A stretch of 64,000 bases of DNA from Parapristionchus giblindavisi. Its lineage: Eukaryota > Nematoda > Chromadorea > Rhabditida > Diplogasteridae. Location: the NCBI GenBank assembly GCA_943737045.1, contig CALSFV010000229.1:787001-851000 (forward strand), in the 5' to 3' direction. The notes under the pieces were generated by a model. The model did no database searches, had not been told where the DNA came from, and saw only the letters and a program-made list of their open reading frames with translations. This document shows positions 13,830-26,395 of the stretch, piece by piece; position 1 is the first letter of the stretch, and each line of letters begins with the position of its first letter. The position numbers were made by a program, and so were the translations under genes.

Positions 13830-14355
13830 TTTAGGGAGCTCGAACGTGCGGGACTGTATAAGGAAACTGTGTAGTTTCTCTTCTCTATTTTTAACACAAA
13901 ACGCATAGCTTATCATTTATTCTCGTACTCTTTCTATCTATCTGACGCTCTCTCTCTTCCTCTTCTATTTCTTTATCTACTCTATCCCTATCTCTAACAC
14001 CACCTCCCCTCCTTCACCATCTTTCCATCAATCAATTCATGCATGTGAGTCACTTCGTGTTGATCTTTTGATCAAACTCTACTCATTTATTGCAATAGAA
14101 AAAAAAACCACTGAATAATGCAGAAATAATTGTTTATCAAAAATCGCTTTATATTATAATAAGATTTTCGATGTGGATTAAAAAAGAACCGACTCGGAAT
14201 GAAAGTTACGGTATGTACCACACTGCCAACTTGCACGAAAAATATTTATACTTTTTAAAGTATAAATATTCTTAAAAGATAATGTGTATTAAATAAATAA
14301 ATAAATAAGTATTCGCAAAATTCTCCGCTTGAGCTGATATCAAAACGCTAAAAAG
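13830..14355. other. Intergenic between element and duplication border
   Basis: Pyrimidine-rich then AT-rich sequence, including an ACTTTTTAAAGT-type palindrome near 14,250. Nothing recognisable as a gene. The homology shared with 54,892 onward begins at its right end. Confidence 0.4.
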
Positions 14356-14829
14356 ATCAAAGATCAAAACTGGTTTATTAAAAACACTCTCACATAATAA
14401 TGCAAGAGTAATACGAGTTGAAGAACAAGAGACAACCTATCTCTATAATGAATAAGACTAAAAATGATACAATGAAAGACACAAATATTTGCAATTATGG
14501 AAATGAACACCAAACTAATGAAAATGCCAACTAAATATGATACTTCTAATCCTAGACATAGAAATATTAAAGAAATATAACTTTCCGAATGACATATAAT
14601 GACACATAATACAATTAAAAAGATCAAAGATCAACAATGTGAAGGTTATTGTAGGGCTGTGCCCATCCTAGCATGTTAATTATCGAACAGCGGTTTATTT
14701 TGTCAGATATGTTGTCAGTCGCGAAAACTTGATACTATACCGGAAATAGGAGAATGATGTGTAGCAAGCCAATATCAAAACCCGTACTTTGAGGATAAAA
14801 ATTGGAAATACTCGAATACAAATCAATAT

Positions 14830-17800
14830 TTACAGCCTAATGGCAACAACAGTATCATTTCTCGTTCCGATAATCATCACATTCCGATCGAATACAGGCG
14901 GCGAGAACAGTGGCGGTTCTGTGGCTGGCCAGAGTCGTACAAGCTCCGCCCCTTTCAGTTCATGATCGTGTAGTGGCAGTCTAATGAGAGTACCACACGA
15001 TGACATCATAATCAATGATGATCGATGAATAAGTGGAGTGTGGTAGATGGACAATGCATCGGGAAGCTCATATCGATTGAGTATCTCGAATAAACCTAAA
15101 AGGAGGATAACGTTAGATTACATTACATCTATCAACTACAGTATGGTAAGAGATATAAAGCACTATCTGAGAGAATTCAATAACTGGAATATTATTTGGT
15201 ATCGATGAAAAATGAATTTTCCTGTTTTATGTGTGATAATTACAGGCTCCATGAGTGAAGTACACTGGTACTTGGAAATTGCTTCCAATTGAAAATTCGC
15301 TTCAGGGGGTGACCACAGAACGATTTGGCGCCTTTTCCTAAAAAGTTTATTTCGAATCCAATCGATTCGGGAGTGGGTGCAATGGACTCCTTGGCGAATT
15401 ATAAGAAACTATTGCTGAGGAAAGTTTTTTGATCCGCGGTCAACGAAGGCTGGAATTTTGAATTTTCGAAAAAAATTTCACATTTAATTAATTTTCACTA
15501 CTTCACCTCAACAAGCCTACAACTTTTTATTTGCGCAATCGCTTCTAAATATTATAACACATCTTCAGTTTAAAAATCATAATTTTAAAAAAATACATAT
15601 TTTACGAAAACATCGTTTTTATATCGAAAATCGTAATTATGGTGTGCACCTACAGTAATCCCAAATCGGTTAATTTGGAAATTTGGTAGTTTTAAACATA
15701 TTTCACCGCTGTTCTTGACATGACTGAGGTATACGACTACTCCTCGTCTTCGGAGTGCACCTGCACGGTTCAGTGCTGGTCAACATTTTATGATATTTTG
15801 GTTTTTCAGCAATAACTTTCTTCAAAGTCAACCGTTTCTCTTCATTTTCTAGTATGTTTGTATAGATGATACTATGGTATAGCGATCCAGTTTTTATCGA
15901 TAATGAATAACAAACAACGGAATAATGATCAATTTACGAAAAATGTCAATTTTCAGCGAAATCAGCACCTGGGAATAGATGCACTCCGAAGACGAGGAGT
16001 AGTCGTATACCTCAGTCATGTCAAGAACAGCGGTGAAATATGTTTAAAACTACCAAATTTCCAAATTAACCGATTTGGGATTACTGTAGGTGCACACCAT
16101 AATTACGATTTTCGATATAAAAACGATGTTTTCGTAAAATATGTATTTTTTTAAAATTATGATTTTTAAACTGAAGATGTGTTATAATATTTAGAAGCGA
16201 TTGCGCAAATAAAAAGTTGTAGGCTTGTTGAGGTGAAGTAGTGAAAATTAATTAAATGTGAAATTTTTTTCGAAAATTCAAAATTCCAGCCTTCGTTGAC
16301 CGTGGATCAAAAAACTTTCCTCAGCAATAGTTTCTTATAATTCGCCAAGGAGTCCATTGCACCCACTCCCGAATCGATTGGATTCGAAATAAACTTTTTA
16401 GGAAAAGGCGCCAAATCGTTCTGTGGTCACCCCCTGAAGCGAATTTTCAATTGGAAGCAATTTCCAAGTACCAGTGTACTTCACTCATGGAGCCTGTAAT
16501 TATCACACATAAAACAGAAAAATTCATTTTTCATCGATACCGCACATATGTCGATTTTCTAAGATAGCGTGATATATACGGTATGATATGACTATCGTAA
16601 ACCACTTCTGCTGTAATAAGTCCTCACTTGATACAATAAACAGTTGTGATGTCAACTGAGATCCTTCCGGTTTCGATACAACGATCAATCTATTATCGAT
16701 CAGAAGAGGCGTCGAGAAGACTCGAGATTTCAATTCCAGGGATCGCCTCTAAGAATATTGATTATTTCAATTTATGATCAAAGTCAATCAATTATCTCCA
16801 CTGATGCAATACACGATAATGATCAACGACCAATCAATAATTCGATCTTTACCGTAACCGCAGCTGGTGTTCGTTCATCAATCGTTCCATCGACATCTAC
16901 CGTTGCCAATCTTCCATCAGGGAACTCAATCAGGGACGCGAATATTGGACGTCGTCCACTTTTGTCCTTCCAATACACGACTCCCGAATCCTGCACTCGA
17001 CGATTACCGTATTACAGTATCAATCGATATCAAAGCCACCTACCGTATACACTCCAGTAACGGATCCACTGAGGGATACGGTAGCGATTACGGTGCCACT
17101 TTGGATAAGAGTGGGTGCAGCTCGAATGTGTCCCCTTACGAGCGTTTTCCACATCAGCTTCTTCTGCTACAAAGGAGCAAAGATTAGAGATCATTCTTGA
17201 ATATAAACTACAAAGATCAAAGATCAAACCTCAACATTGAGTTTGTGAACGTGACCACCGTAGTCGCAAACGAAGAGTGTCGATGAATCACCACTGATCA
17301 GATCACTTCGAATCGTCGATCTGCACTCGTATCTAGAACAAAGATCAAAGATCAAAGTACAAACACAGTATGAATGCAAACCTCCAGTATAGATCACCGT
17401 TGTCTTCATTGAAAATATTCACATCGCCATTGTAGGTGCCTAAAGAAAATTTACTAAAAGATCAAACTACAAAGATCAAAGATCAAAAACTTACAAACAG
17501 CCACACAGTCCGCGTTTTCGGCTCCTTGGATGATCCTCGCTGAAGACAAGACGCGATGCCTCAACCACTGTTGCCAGAGGACAGTGTATGATGAATAATC
17601 TGAAATACGCAAAGATCAAAGATCAAACTACACAGCGAAATTTGATCTTTGAACTCTACCTGAAGGGCAGCTCAAACACACAAATAGTCCTGAGTGACTT
17701 CCGATGGCGATTCGAATCGTGCCATCACTGCAAATAACAGAATAATTGTCTTTGGCTGCGATAACCAAATCTCCAGTACAAACCTATCATAACCGTAATC

Positions 17801-20800
17801 AATTGATCTAAAGTACGATTCTCCTATCATATCGATTACAGTACATTTCTTTTACCGTACCCTACTGATCTAGACTACCGTATACAAATTACCGTACCCC
17901 TTATGGATGATCAATGGCTGTGCATCGACGCACTTCTCCATTGGCATTGACCACAATTCCGAGTGTTCAGTCATCGTTTCGACACTTTCTAATTTCTCTA
18001 CATCTTTATCGATTGATATCATGTTAGTCGCTGAAAAAAAAAGATCAGAGATCAAACATCAAGAATCACTAACATCTCATTCGCACTGCCTGTACGAGAT
18101 CGTTTAGAGTGACGTCACCGGAGACTATTAGCTTGTAGCAGACGTCATCGTGCAGAGCGTAGGCAAGTCCTGGAAAGATTGAAAATCAGAGTCCAAAGAT
18201 CAAAGATCAAAGACAAACTGAGCATTGCGGCCGAGTCGAGACCGAGCTGTGCCAGTGTGAGGGACATATCGATGTCCTGCAGCGAGTCCAAACCCAATCT
18301 GCAAAGATAATGAGATCAAAGTTCAATAGATCAAAGATCAATAGATTAAAGATCAATAGATCAAAGATCAATCATACTTGGCTAGTTCTGCGTAGAGCTT
18401 CGACTCGCTCACCACGGTGACTTTGTTCTCTAATTGAGCAATGAGCGCAGCCATATCCGCCTTACCTAAACAGAGATCAAAGATCAAAGATCAATATATT
18501 ATACCGTACCACTCGTGTTAAGAGGCAAAGCTGAGATCAATTCGAGATGATGTACGTGAATTCCAAACGGAAGAATTGATTCCACCTAGAGATCAAAGAT
18601 CAAAATTAAAGAATTTAGTTTTTTTTTTAATTATTACCTTTTTAATGTCCAGTACCGCATCACTCATGACGAATAGCACGAGAAAAGTGTCTCTGAGGAA
18701 AATTCATACAATGATCATGAAAATACAGTAACCTACAGTAACCCCATCATCACCATATAATATACAGTAACTTACTTGTAGTAATGGAAGCGGGCAAACT
18801 CGAGAGTAGGCTCGACTTTTGCCAAATCTCGTGCGCACTCCGCCAGATTCACTCGTATACCGTTGATCTTGATCTGAATGAGATCAATATTGATCTTTGA
18901 TCTTTGATCTTGAGTGATCAAAGATCAAAAGATCAAAGATAAAACCTCATCTCCACTTCTGCCAACGATCCTAACGCCGTCGCTGCTTTTCACAACCTTA
19001 TCACCCGTGTTGGACCATTCATGGGAAGTACCGTCAACGAGACATCTACAAGTTGATCTTTGATCTTTGATCTTTGACGTTTCATGTTTGATATTTGATC
19101 TTTGGTACGATGAATGAGTTCCTTGATCTCTAGATCGATATTACAGCATCCTACCGTATACCTCCTTTTCTCTCCACCAATCCATAATTGATTCGCCTCA
19201 TCAATACGTAGCTGAGTGCCTTTGATCTCCACGCCAATCGTTACCGTATTACAACTTTAATCGAATATATAAATTCTACAAAAAATTTTCTGTGATACAG
19301 CAAAAGGAGATGACCAAGAACTGTCCCTTTTTCCACTAAGGCTACATTGTTATCAGAGAAAAAAAAGGTATCAGATGAAAAAGTGAGTAACTTTTTTCAT
19401 TTTTTCAAAAAAACATTCTTCTAGAATACCTACTCTTTCGTGATCTTGCGAACCGTAGCCCAGCACGAGACCTGTAAGACGAAATCGATACAATACTGCA
19501 TCGAACAAAAGCTACCGTACCTCAGTGATACCGTATACGTCGTAGATTTCTGTAGGACAATCGATCGATCGACAGCGTTGGATGAGATCAAGTGGGAACT
19601 GTTCGCCTGATAAGAATATGCAATATCCACGATTTTTCATAGCGATTAAAATATTTTTTAAAGTAATACAAGGCATGTAATGATTCAATCAATATTCCAA
19701 ATATTTCCAAATCGATAGCCTACCACCAATCAATAATGTTTGCAGTGACGTCTTCGTCGATAGAACCTTCCTCAACGTAGTCTCACCCAGTCGAATCAAC
19801 ATTGATGGACACATCTAAATAAATAATTTCAAAATTTCGATTCGCATTAAAATGCTATCGATTTTCGCTGTTCACTTAAATTATTAAAACCTCTATCGAT
19901 CGAAATTTCGAAGCAATAAATGTATCGAGGTTTTCATTCCCAGTATATTTCAAAATGAAAATCGATAAATCTTCAAATACCTGTACAAATGTAGATGCAC
20001 ACTGGACGATAGCCACTGGCAAAGCCGCGGGCGCTCTCGCGGCCTCTTCCCTCATCAACAATAATGTATTGCCTATCGTTGCCCATAAGAGAATGTCGAC
20101 CATTGAGGGATCAAAGTGGAAAGATGTACACTGGAGGAGACGGTCGCCGATACGGAAACGATCTCTGATAATGAAGAGATAATCATAATCTTTATGATTT
20201 AATCAAGATAATCAATATATTCTTCGTATAAAATGTACTTGTCCAAAAATCTTGCTACTACATTCCAGTCGGTTCTCATTCTACGGTTCTCATCCGCTCA
20301 CCTAAAATCCTCGATATTGATTCTGATACAATCCTCGGGCACATCCACTCTCTTCCTCTCGCCCGTCGTTCCAGATGTGAGGATGGAATAGACGATACCC
20401 TCGGGCAATGTATCGATTGGCTGAAGCAATTATCGATTAATATGGGCATATTGGATCAGCTACTATCAGCGTTAACAAAGTCAGTCGATAGATGTCCATT
20501 AAGGAAAACATATAGAGAGATTAAGACTACAAAAGTTAGTCAAGAGCTACATCTCGGAGTTACAGTAATCTAAAGATCAAAGATTACCTCACCGCATTAT
20601 GATGCTCCACCAGCACTCTTCTATTCTCCAATGACCATCTGGAGGCGGAAATATGGGCGGAGTCAACGACGATGAATGGAGTCCCACGACGGAAGAGTCT
20701 ATATGAGGTATACGGTAGATATCGATCGATAGACTACGGCAATTATAGATTACGGTAGGTATGGACACGTACGCTAGCATCGCCAGTACTGTCTCCTTCC

Positions 20801-21021
20801 TGGAACCCATCCTCAGTGAGACCAATGAGCGTTGCGGGATCGATGAGAGGATTTCAATGTATTGATTGATCTGAGACCATTTATATATTGATATTTTCGA
20901 AAAATCAATCAATAACCTGATCGGAGATTTGCCTGTCATCCATCCTACTGTCTTCTACCATTTCCCCATTCTCGTCAACTTCAATCAATGTGAGATCGTC
21001 CCAAGCGAAATCCCATGTCAT
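14830..21021 (-). CDS. AASDH: AASDH/ACSF4-like adenylation-PQQ protein, copy 1
   Basis: The start is chosen at 21,021 (MTWDFAWDDLTL), one base after a good acceptor; the stop is at 14,830. Exons in order give an AMP-binding domain with the TSGTTGERKRVDVPE loop (about 20,350), FHFDPSMVDILLWATIG (about 20,070) and YDVYGITEVSCWATV (about 19,440-19,540). The subdomain NTGDKVV..GRSGDE follows at about 19,000, then a carrier domain with the LAQLGLDSA phosphopantetheine site (about 18,250). The PQQ-type beta-propeller runs from ELWSMPMEKCVDAQP to VFDRNVMIIGTRND. This is the domain order of animal AASDH (ACSF4), which adenylates a small amino acid (beta-alanine proposed in mammals) and loads it on its carrier domain. 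Introns are full of TTTGATC repeats. The last intron holds a foldback insertion. Exon joins near 19,250-19,420 are uncertain; otherwise it looks intact. Confidence 0.85.
15143..16578. mobile_element. Foldback element, family A, copy 2 (in AASDH-1 last intron)
   Basis: AASDH copy 2 lacks this stretch. Imperfect termini (CACTATCTGAGAGAATTC against CGCTATCTTAGAAAATC in reverse) enclose long arms: GGTATCGATGAAAAATGAAT, GGCTCCATGAGTGAAGT and CTGAGGTATACGACTACTCC all recur in complement on the right side. It is uninterrupted, unlike the member at 480-2,430. A 6-bp TATATC-like duplication flanks it, but the AT context makes the exact length unsure. Confidence 0.85.
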
Positions 21022-21040
21022 ACTGTGATTGTGATATATA
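21022..21040 (-). promoter_or_regulatory. Splice acceptor just upstream of AASDH-1 ATG (possible trans-splice site)
   Basis: On the minus strand the sequence reads TATATATCACAATCACAG, then T, then the ATG. An acceptor one base before the first codon, with an AATAAATAAATA block (about 21,172-21,184) between the ADAT3 stop and this point, is what a nematode operon junction or spliced-leader site looks like. Splicing onto a leader is inferred, not shown. The same arrangement exists in copy 2 (60,121). Confidence 0.45.
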
Positions 21041-22847
21041 TTATAATGCAAATCTATCGTAATCTTAATCTATCGATCGATTGTTAATCTACCGTATTCT
21101 ACCGTACTATGATAATATCAAACAACTGACTTCTACAGTGTTATTGTTATACAAAGACAAATTTAAAAAATATATTTATTTATTAAAAAAAATCAGAAAA
21201 TTTTAAAAATCGATAAATATCACAACAATCAATAATTCAACTGAGTATTCGAGATATTCTCAAAAATGGAAGACAATCAAAAAGTCGAAGAAAATCGATC
21301 AAAATGCTCATTAGCTAACAAAAAACAGGGAAATCAATCAATAAATGGATAATCTACTAATCACTATCTTCATCTTCTCCCTCGTCTTCCCATCGTGCTC
21401 CAGCTCCTCGATCCATATCATCAACTGAGATGGAGACGCGTCTCTCTCCGGATGTCTCTGAGGACTCGCGGATAAACGGACGAGCGAATACCGCACCGCA
21501 TCGTTCAACTGTAATCAACTAATGTATGAAAGAAGATAAACAATAGATTCTATCTCCATTGCTACAATAGCCTACGGATAAATTGCAACCAGACTACAGA
21601 ACTATAGACTACAGTACCACAGATTTCAGTAACCATGCGTATGCATCGTAGTCTGAATCTACCCAATAAAACCAAATCCAGCGGCTACAGTAATCCCTCC
21701 TACCGTAACCCAACAAGTACCGTACCTTCGGGTATCATCACCATCACAGGCGCATCGTTGGTGCTCTCTTTTCTCGTAATCGTAGTTGCGGTACTCTTAT
21801 CGATTTCTTTTCCGTCCCTTTTCTCCTCTCCTTCTTCTTCTTTGTCCACTGCCTTTTCTCCATTTGATTGTGCATCCTCTTCGTGAACCTGAAATCAAAA
21901 ATCGATATCCAAAAAAAACAATATTAAAAGCAGCAATTTCCCCCAACTAAACCAAGACCTTAGGGACGATTTGATAGTTCTAATATCACTAGCTACAGTA
22001 CCTAGCACACCGGAAACTTTCTTACCGTAATCTTACCCGTTTGAGCCCATCAATCAATAGTCACCGTATTTACCTGTACTTCGAAGACTCGATAATGATG
22101 ATTCAGGACTGATTCGAGATGGAGCTGCCAGCCCGACTCCTCTACCAAACATCCTGAAAATAAAGCAACCATCAAAAAATCAAGAATAAAGCCATCCACC
22201 GTACCCAGTCTCGAGGTTTCCCGTCGCGCCAAAACTCCGTTCGTGGTGCGTCTCACGAAGAACACCTGAATTTGAGAAATATACTGTGACCCCTCATTAA
22301 TCAATAAATCGATAACTCCTAATCCATAACAACATTACCGTAACCGTCAAAGTACCGTACCCTAGCAGCTCGGGCGTGGACGAGTGCCATGGCGCACATT
22401 GCACATGGTTCGTCTCGGAGGAAGACGTCAGCGCCAGTAGCCAGATAATCAAGGGGAGGAAGGGGCTTGGATGGAGTGGAATCGGATGACGTCGACGTTG
22501 ACGCAGACGCAGTGTCATCAATGTTAGGCGCTGAAATTATGCATTTCGACCGCGACCATCATACAGTGCTTCAGATGAATTAGCTTACGGTATTTATTAT
22601 AAAATGCATTTATAAACTGGCCCATCAACATTCAGCGCCCAGAACTGTCACAATTTATAGGAAATCGATGGTTTTGGAATCATAATTTAGAAAACTACGA
22701 TTCAGTTGAAATCATTCTGGAAAATTTATTTTATAACCGTTGTAATGACATCGACAAATTAGAATCAATTCATATAAAATCTTAATTATGGAAATTAGAT
22801 AATAGATAATATCATCTTGAAACCAATCCTATAGAAACGACTTTTTT

Positions 22848-23422
22848 TTTTTAGACAGACCCCGACGATTTAGAACCGTCGATCGCGAACTGATTATTCT
22901 GGAAACGACTTTTTAGACCCCGACGATTTAGAACCGTCGATCGCGAACTGATTATTCTGGAAACGACTTTTTAGACCCCGACGATTTAGAACCGTCGATC
23001 GCGAACTGATTATTCTGGAAACGACTTTTTAGACCCCGACGATTTAGAACCGTCGATCGCGAACTGATTATTCTGGAAACGACTTTTTAGACCCCGACGA
23101 TTTAGAACCGTCGATCGCGAACTGATTATTCTGGAAACGACTTTTTAGACCCCGACGATTTAGAACCGTCGATCGCGAACTGATTATTCTGGAAACGACT
23201 TTTTACACCCCGACGATTTAGAACCGTCGATCGCGAACTGATTATTCTGGAAACGACTTTTTACACCCCGACGATTTAGAACCGTCGATCGCGAACTGAT
23301 TATTCTGTAAACGACTTTTTACACCCCGACGATTTAGAACCGTCGATCGCGAACTGATTATTCTGGAAACGATTTTTTACACCCCGACGATTTAGAACCG
23401 TCAATCGCGAACTGATTTTTTT
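22848..23422 (+). repeat. 58-bp tandem array, about 10 units (left arm)
   Basis: The unit is exactly 58 bp and contains GACCCCGACGATTTAGAACC then GTCGATCGCGAACTGATTAT. Units differ by a few substitutions (TTTTTAGACCCC in the first six, TTTTTACACCCC in the later ones). It is part of the Mutator-like element. Confidence 0.95.
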
Positions 23423-24361
23423 GTTGGGTCTATTACCATGCGGAAGTCATCGTTTCACCACGTGTGCGATATCACTATGAGTTATTGTGAACTACCGTAA
23501 TCTACCGTAACCCGGTTCGGTGGGTCAGATCAAGTACGATGGGTCAGATTTTAATAAAAACTTGTCGGAATGGCTCCTTTGTGTGCGATATCATTGTGAG
23601 CTATTGTAAACTACCGTAATCTACCGTAACCCGGTTCGGTGGGTCAGATCAAGTGCGATGGGTCAGATTTTACTAAAACTTGTCGGAATAACCACCACGT
23701 GTGCCATATCAATATGAGCTATTGTGAACTTCTGGAATCTACCGTAACCCGGTCCAGTGGGTCAGATGAAGTGCGACGTTCACTGAATATTGTCGAAATT
23801 GCCGCTATGAAATAAAAAAAACACAGAATTAAAAAAATTTCAATAAAATATTTACACTGAAAGTTTTCGATTTTTTTCAAATAATTTTTTTTTGATTTTT
23901 TGAAAACCCTTTCCCGCACACCCCTGCTGCTAATTACGGCATGTATTACTCAAATCTGACACACAATTTTGCGTCCGACCCATTTTAGTGAAATCTGACC
24001 CATCGCACTTGATGTGACCCACCGAACCAGGTTACGGTAGATCACGGTAGTTCACAATAACTCATAGTGATTTCGCACATGTGATAGTTATTCCGACAAG
24101 TTTTAGTAAAATCTGACCCATCGCACTTGATCTGACCCACCGAACCGGGTTACGGTAGATTACGGTAGTTCACAATAACTCATAGTGATATCGCACATGT
24201 GATGGTTATTCCGACAAGTTTTAGTAAAATATGACCCATTGCACTTGATCTGACCCACCGAACCGGGTTACGGTAGATTACGGTAGCTCACAATAACTTA
24301 TAGTGATATCGCACACGTGGTGAACCGTTGCCTTCCGCATGGTAATAGTTCCAAAAAAAAA

Positions 24362-24826
24362 ATCATTTTGCGATCGACGGTTCTAAATCGTCGGGGTGTA
24401 AAAAGTCGTTTCCAGAATAATCAGTTCGCGATTGACAGTTCTAAATCGTCGGGGTGTAAAAAGTCGTTTCCAGAATAATCAGTTCGCGATCGACGGTTCT
24501 AAATCGTCGGGGTGTAAAAAGTCGTTTCCAGAATAATCAGTTCGCGATCGACGGTTCTAAATCGTCGGGGTGTAAAAAGTCGTTTCCTGAATAATCAGTT
24601 CGCGATTGACGGTTCTAAATCGTCGGGGTGTAAAAAGTCGTTTCCAGAATAATCAGTTCGCGATCGACGGTTCTAAATCGTCGGGGTGTAAAAAGTCGTT
24701 TCCAGAATAATCAGTTCGCGATTGACGGTTCTAAATCGTCGGGGTCTAAAAAGTCGTTTCCAGAATAATCAGTTCGCGATTGACGGTTCTAAATCGTCGG
24801 GGTGTAAAAAGTCGTTTACGGATGCT
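24362..24826 (-). repeat. 58-bp tandem array, about 8 units (right arm, inverted)
   Basis: The same 58-bp unit in reverse complement, slightly shorter and with more CGATTGACGG variants than the left array. The unequal unit number shows that the arms expand independently. Confidence 0.95.
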
Positions 24827-26395
24827 CGTTTCCTTCGCATAGATTTCATAACAAAAGGGCACAAATCAATTTTGCTCATTCATCGGTATTCAAATAGTCG
24901 GTTATAAAATGAAAGTTTTAATCCAAGGGTTACAATTTCGCGGTTCTTGAATGACCAGTGTCTAAATTATGATTCCAAAATCATCGATCTCCCAATTTAT
25001 ATGAAAAGAAAAGGCAAAAGTACTTACCTCCAGCGCCCGCACCAGGCGCGTGTCTCTTTCGTGACGCTGCCGCAGCCGCTTGACGATGTGCGTTCATCGC
25101 TGTTCCTGTAGAAGAAGACAAATAGTCAGTTCACGATCACCAATTGCGGTGCTACCGTAATCAAACAACTCACGATAAGTGTTCGATAGGGCGCGTACGG
25201 CACGCATTGACGCGTGCGACAACATTCCGCTTCCTTGAATGCCTGTAAATTAATAAATCAATAAATAAAACTACCATAATTATGTCTGGCCAAAAGGCGC
25301 ATATAGAAACCAATCAATGTTTACTCAGCCTCCGCAACGCGTTGTCCGCGTCGAACGACCACGCAACTGCCGCGACCTGAGCGGAACACGTCCAGACAAG
25401 CCGCGACGGCCGCGCGCGTCTCCAGATCCTCGTTCGCGGACAACATGGTCTCAAGGTCCTAGAAACCAACAATGTTTGATCACTCAGATCACATTGCAAA
25501 ACAACGAAACGGTTTGATGTAAGGACCGTTACGGTTATGTCTGGTTACAATAAAGAAAGCATACTGTAGCATACGGTGCCTACCGTACCCACTCGCATAT
25601 CTACCGTATACCTTATTCGGGTGGAAAGACACCGGCCAGATGTCTTTGGCCCAGTCGAATTGGCGCCTCGAAAGTGGTTTCATAGCCGGTACGACAATTT
25701 CTGAAATTATTGATTGAATATGAACCCCTCACTACAGTAGTCCAACCACATAATATGCAACATTATCCACAACATTACCGAGATACAATATATACGTAAG
25801 CTACCGAAGTCGGATACAACATCACCGAAATACCGTAATCAAGGGAATCATAGATACCGTACCCGATAAGTTACCGTACTCATCGAGATTCGGAAGTTCG
25901 TCGTCGCTATCTGAAGGCGATACAATGACACGATCGCCGTTAATGCGTTTGAGATGAGTCAGATGCTCCGGAAGATCAGTTAACAGAGGAAGAACGGAAG
26001 GGAATGAACGTCGATCGAATACTGTAATAATGGGCAATGACGAAATATCAGATGATGGCTGTTTCATGTCATCAGTTATAATAATTATATATATTCACGA
26101 CGATCAACGAGAAACTCATTTTAATAGCATAATATTATGGGCAGTCGAAACGAGATTTCAACAAGTCAAGGAGATACGAAAATTTGAGTATAGTTACTAC
26201 CTTTGAGAACGAATACCCGAACCAGAGGCAATTCCACTTGTGTCTCGACCTTCGACAGAACCGCAGTGATCGTGAACCTAGGACGACATCAAAGATCAAA
26301 GATCAAACTCTCAAAGTATATCCACACCTGCTCAGATCGAGCTCAGCCGTGCTCGTACCCTCGGTCGCATGATCGCCGTCCACAGCTACTTTCAT

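Larger units (their letters stand above)
22660..24992. mobile_element. Mutator-like nonautonomous foldback with inner tandem arrays
   Basis: A precise 9-bp target duplication (CAATTTATA at 22,651-22,659 and 24,993-25,001) is present; copy 2 has the single empty site at 61,750-61,758. Terminal repeats of about 31 bp start GGAAATCGATGGTTTTGG and (reversed) GGAGATCGATGATTTTGG. Inside are a left 58-bp array, about 120-bp repeats containing TACCGTAACCCGGT, a short unique loop (about 23,790-23,930), then the same modules in reverse order and orientation. No transposase. The 9-bp duplication and G-start fit Mutator-like elements. Confidence 0.85.
21357..26395 (-). pseudogene. ADAT3: ADAT3-like tRNA deaminase subunit, copy 1 (splice donor lost)
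   Basis: The gene structure matches copy 2: start at 26,395 ([13 protein letters not shown]), then [34 protein letters not shown], the [11 protein letters not shown] zinc motif (His; Ser in place of the catalytic Glu, as expected for the noncatalytic ADAT3 subunit), [17 protein letters not shown] with two zinc Cys, and [10 protein letters not shown] near the end; stop at 21,357. ADAT3 pairs with ADAT2 to deaminate A34 of tRNAs to inosine. In this copy the donor after the exon ending RGQRVAE reads CTGAGT instead of GTGAGT (base 25,328). Read-through adds Ala-Glu and then TAA, ahead of both zinc motifs. A 2.3-kb element also sits in a later intron (22,660-24,992). It is probably non-functional unless a cryptic donor rescues it. 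Confidence 0.8.

Noticed and set aside
14364..14627. 88-codon hydrophobic minus-strand ORF with a counterpart at 54,898-55,167
   Set aside because: The N-terminal parts are in different frames because of a 1-bp indel (AAAGAAAT against AAGAAAT), so the frame is not conserved. It lies in the AASDH 3' flank and is AT-rich.
22848..24826. CRISPR-like regular 58-bp repeats
   Set aside because: Units are contiguous without unique spacers and are mirrored in a foldback transposon of a eukaryote.
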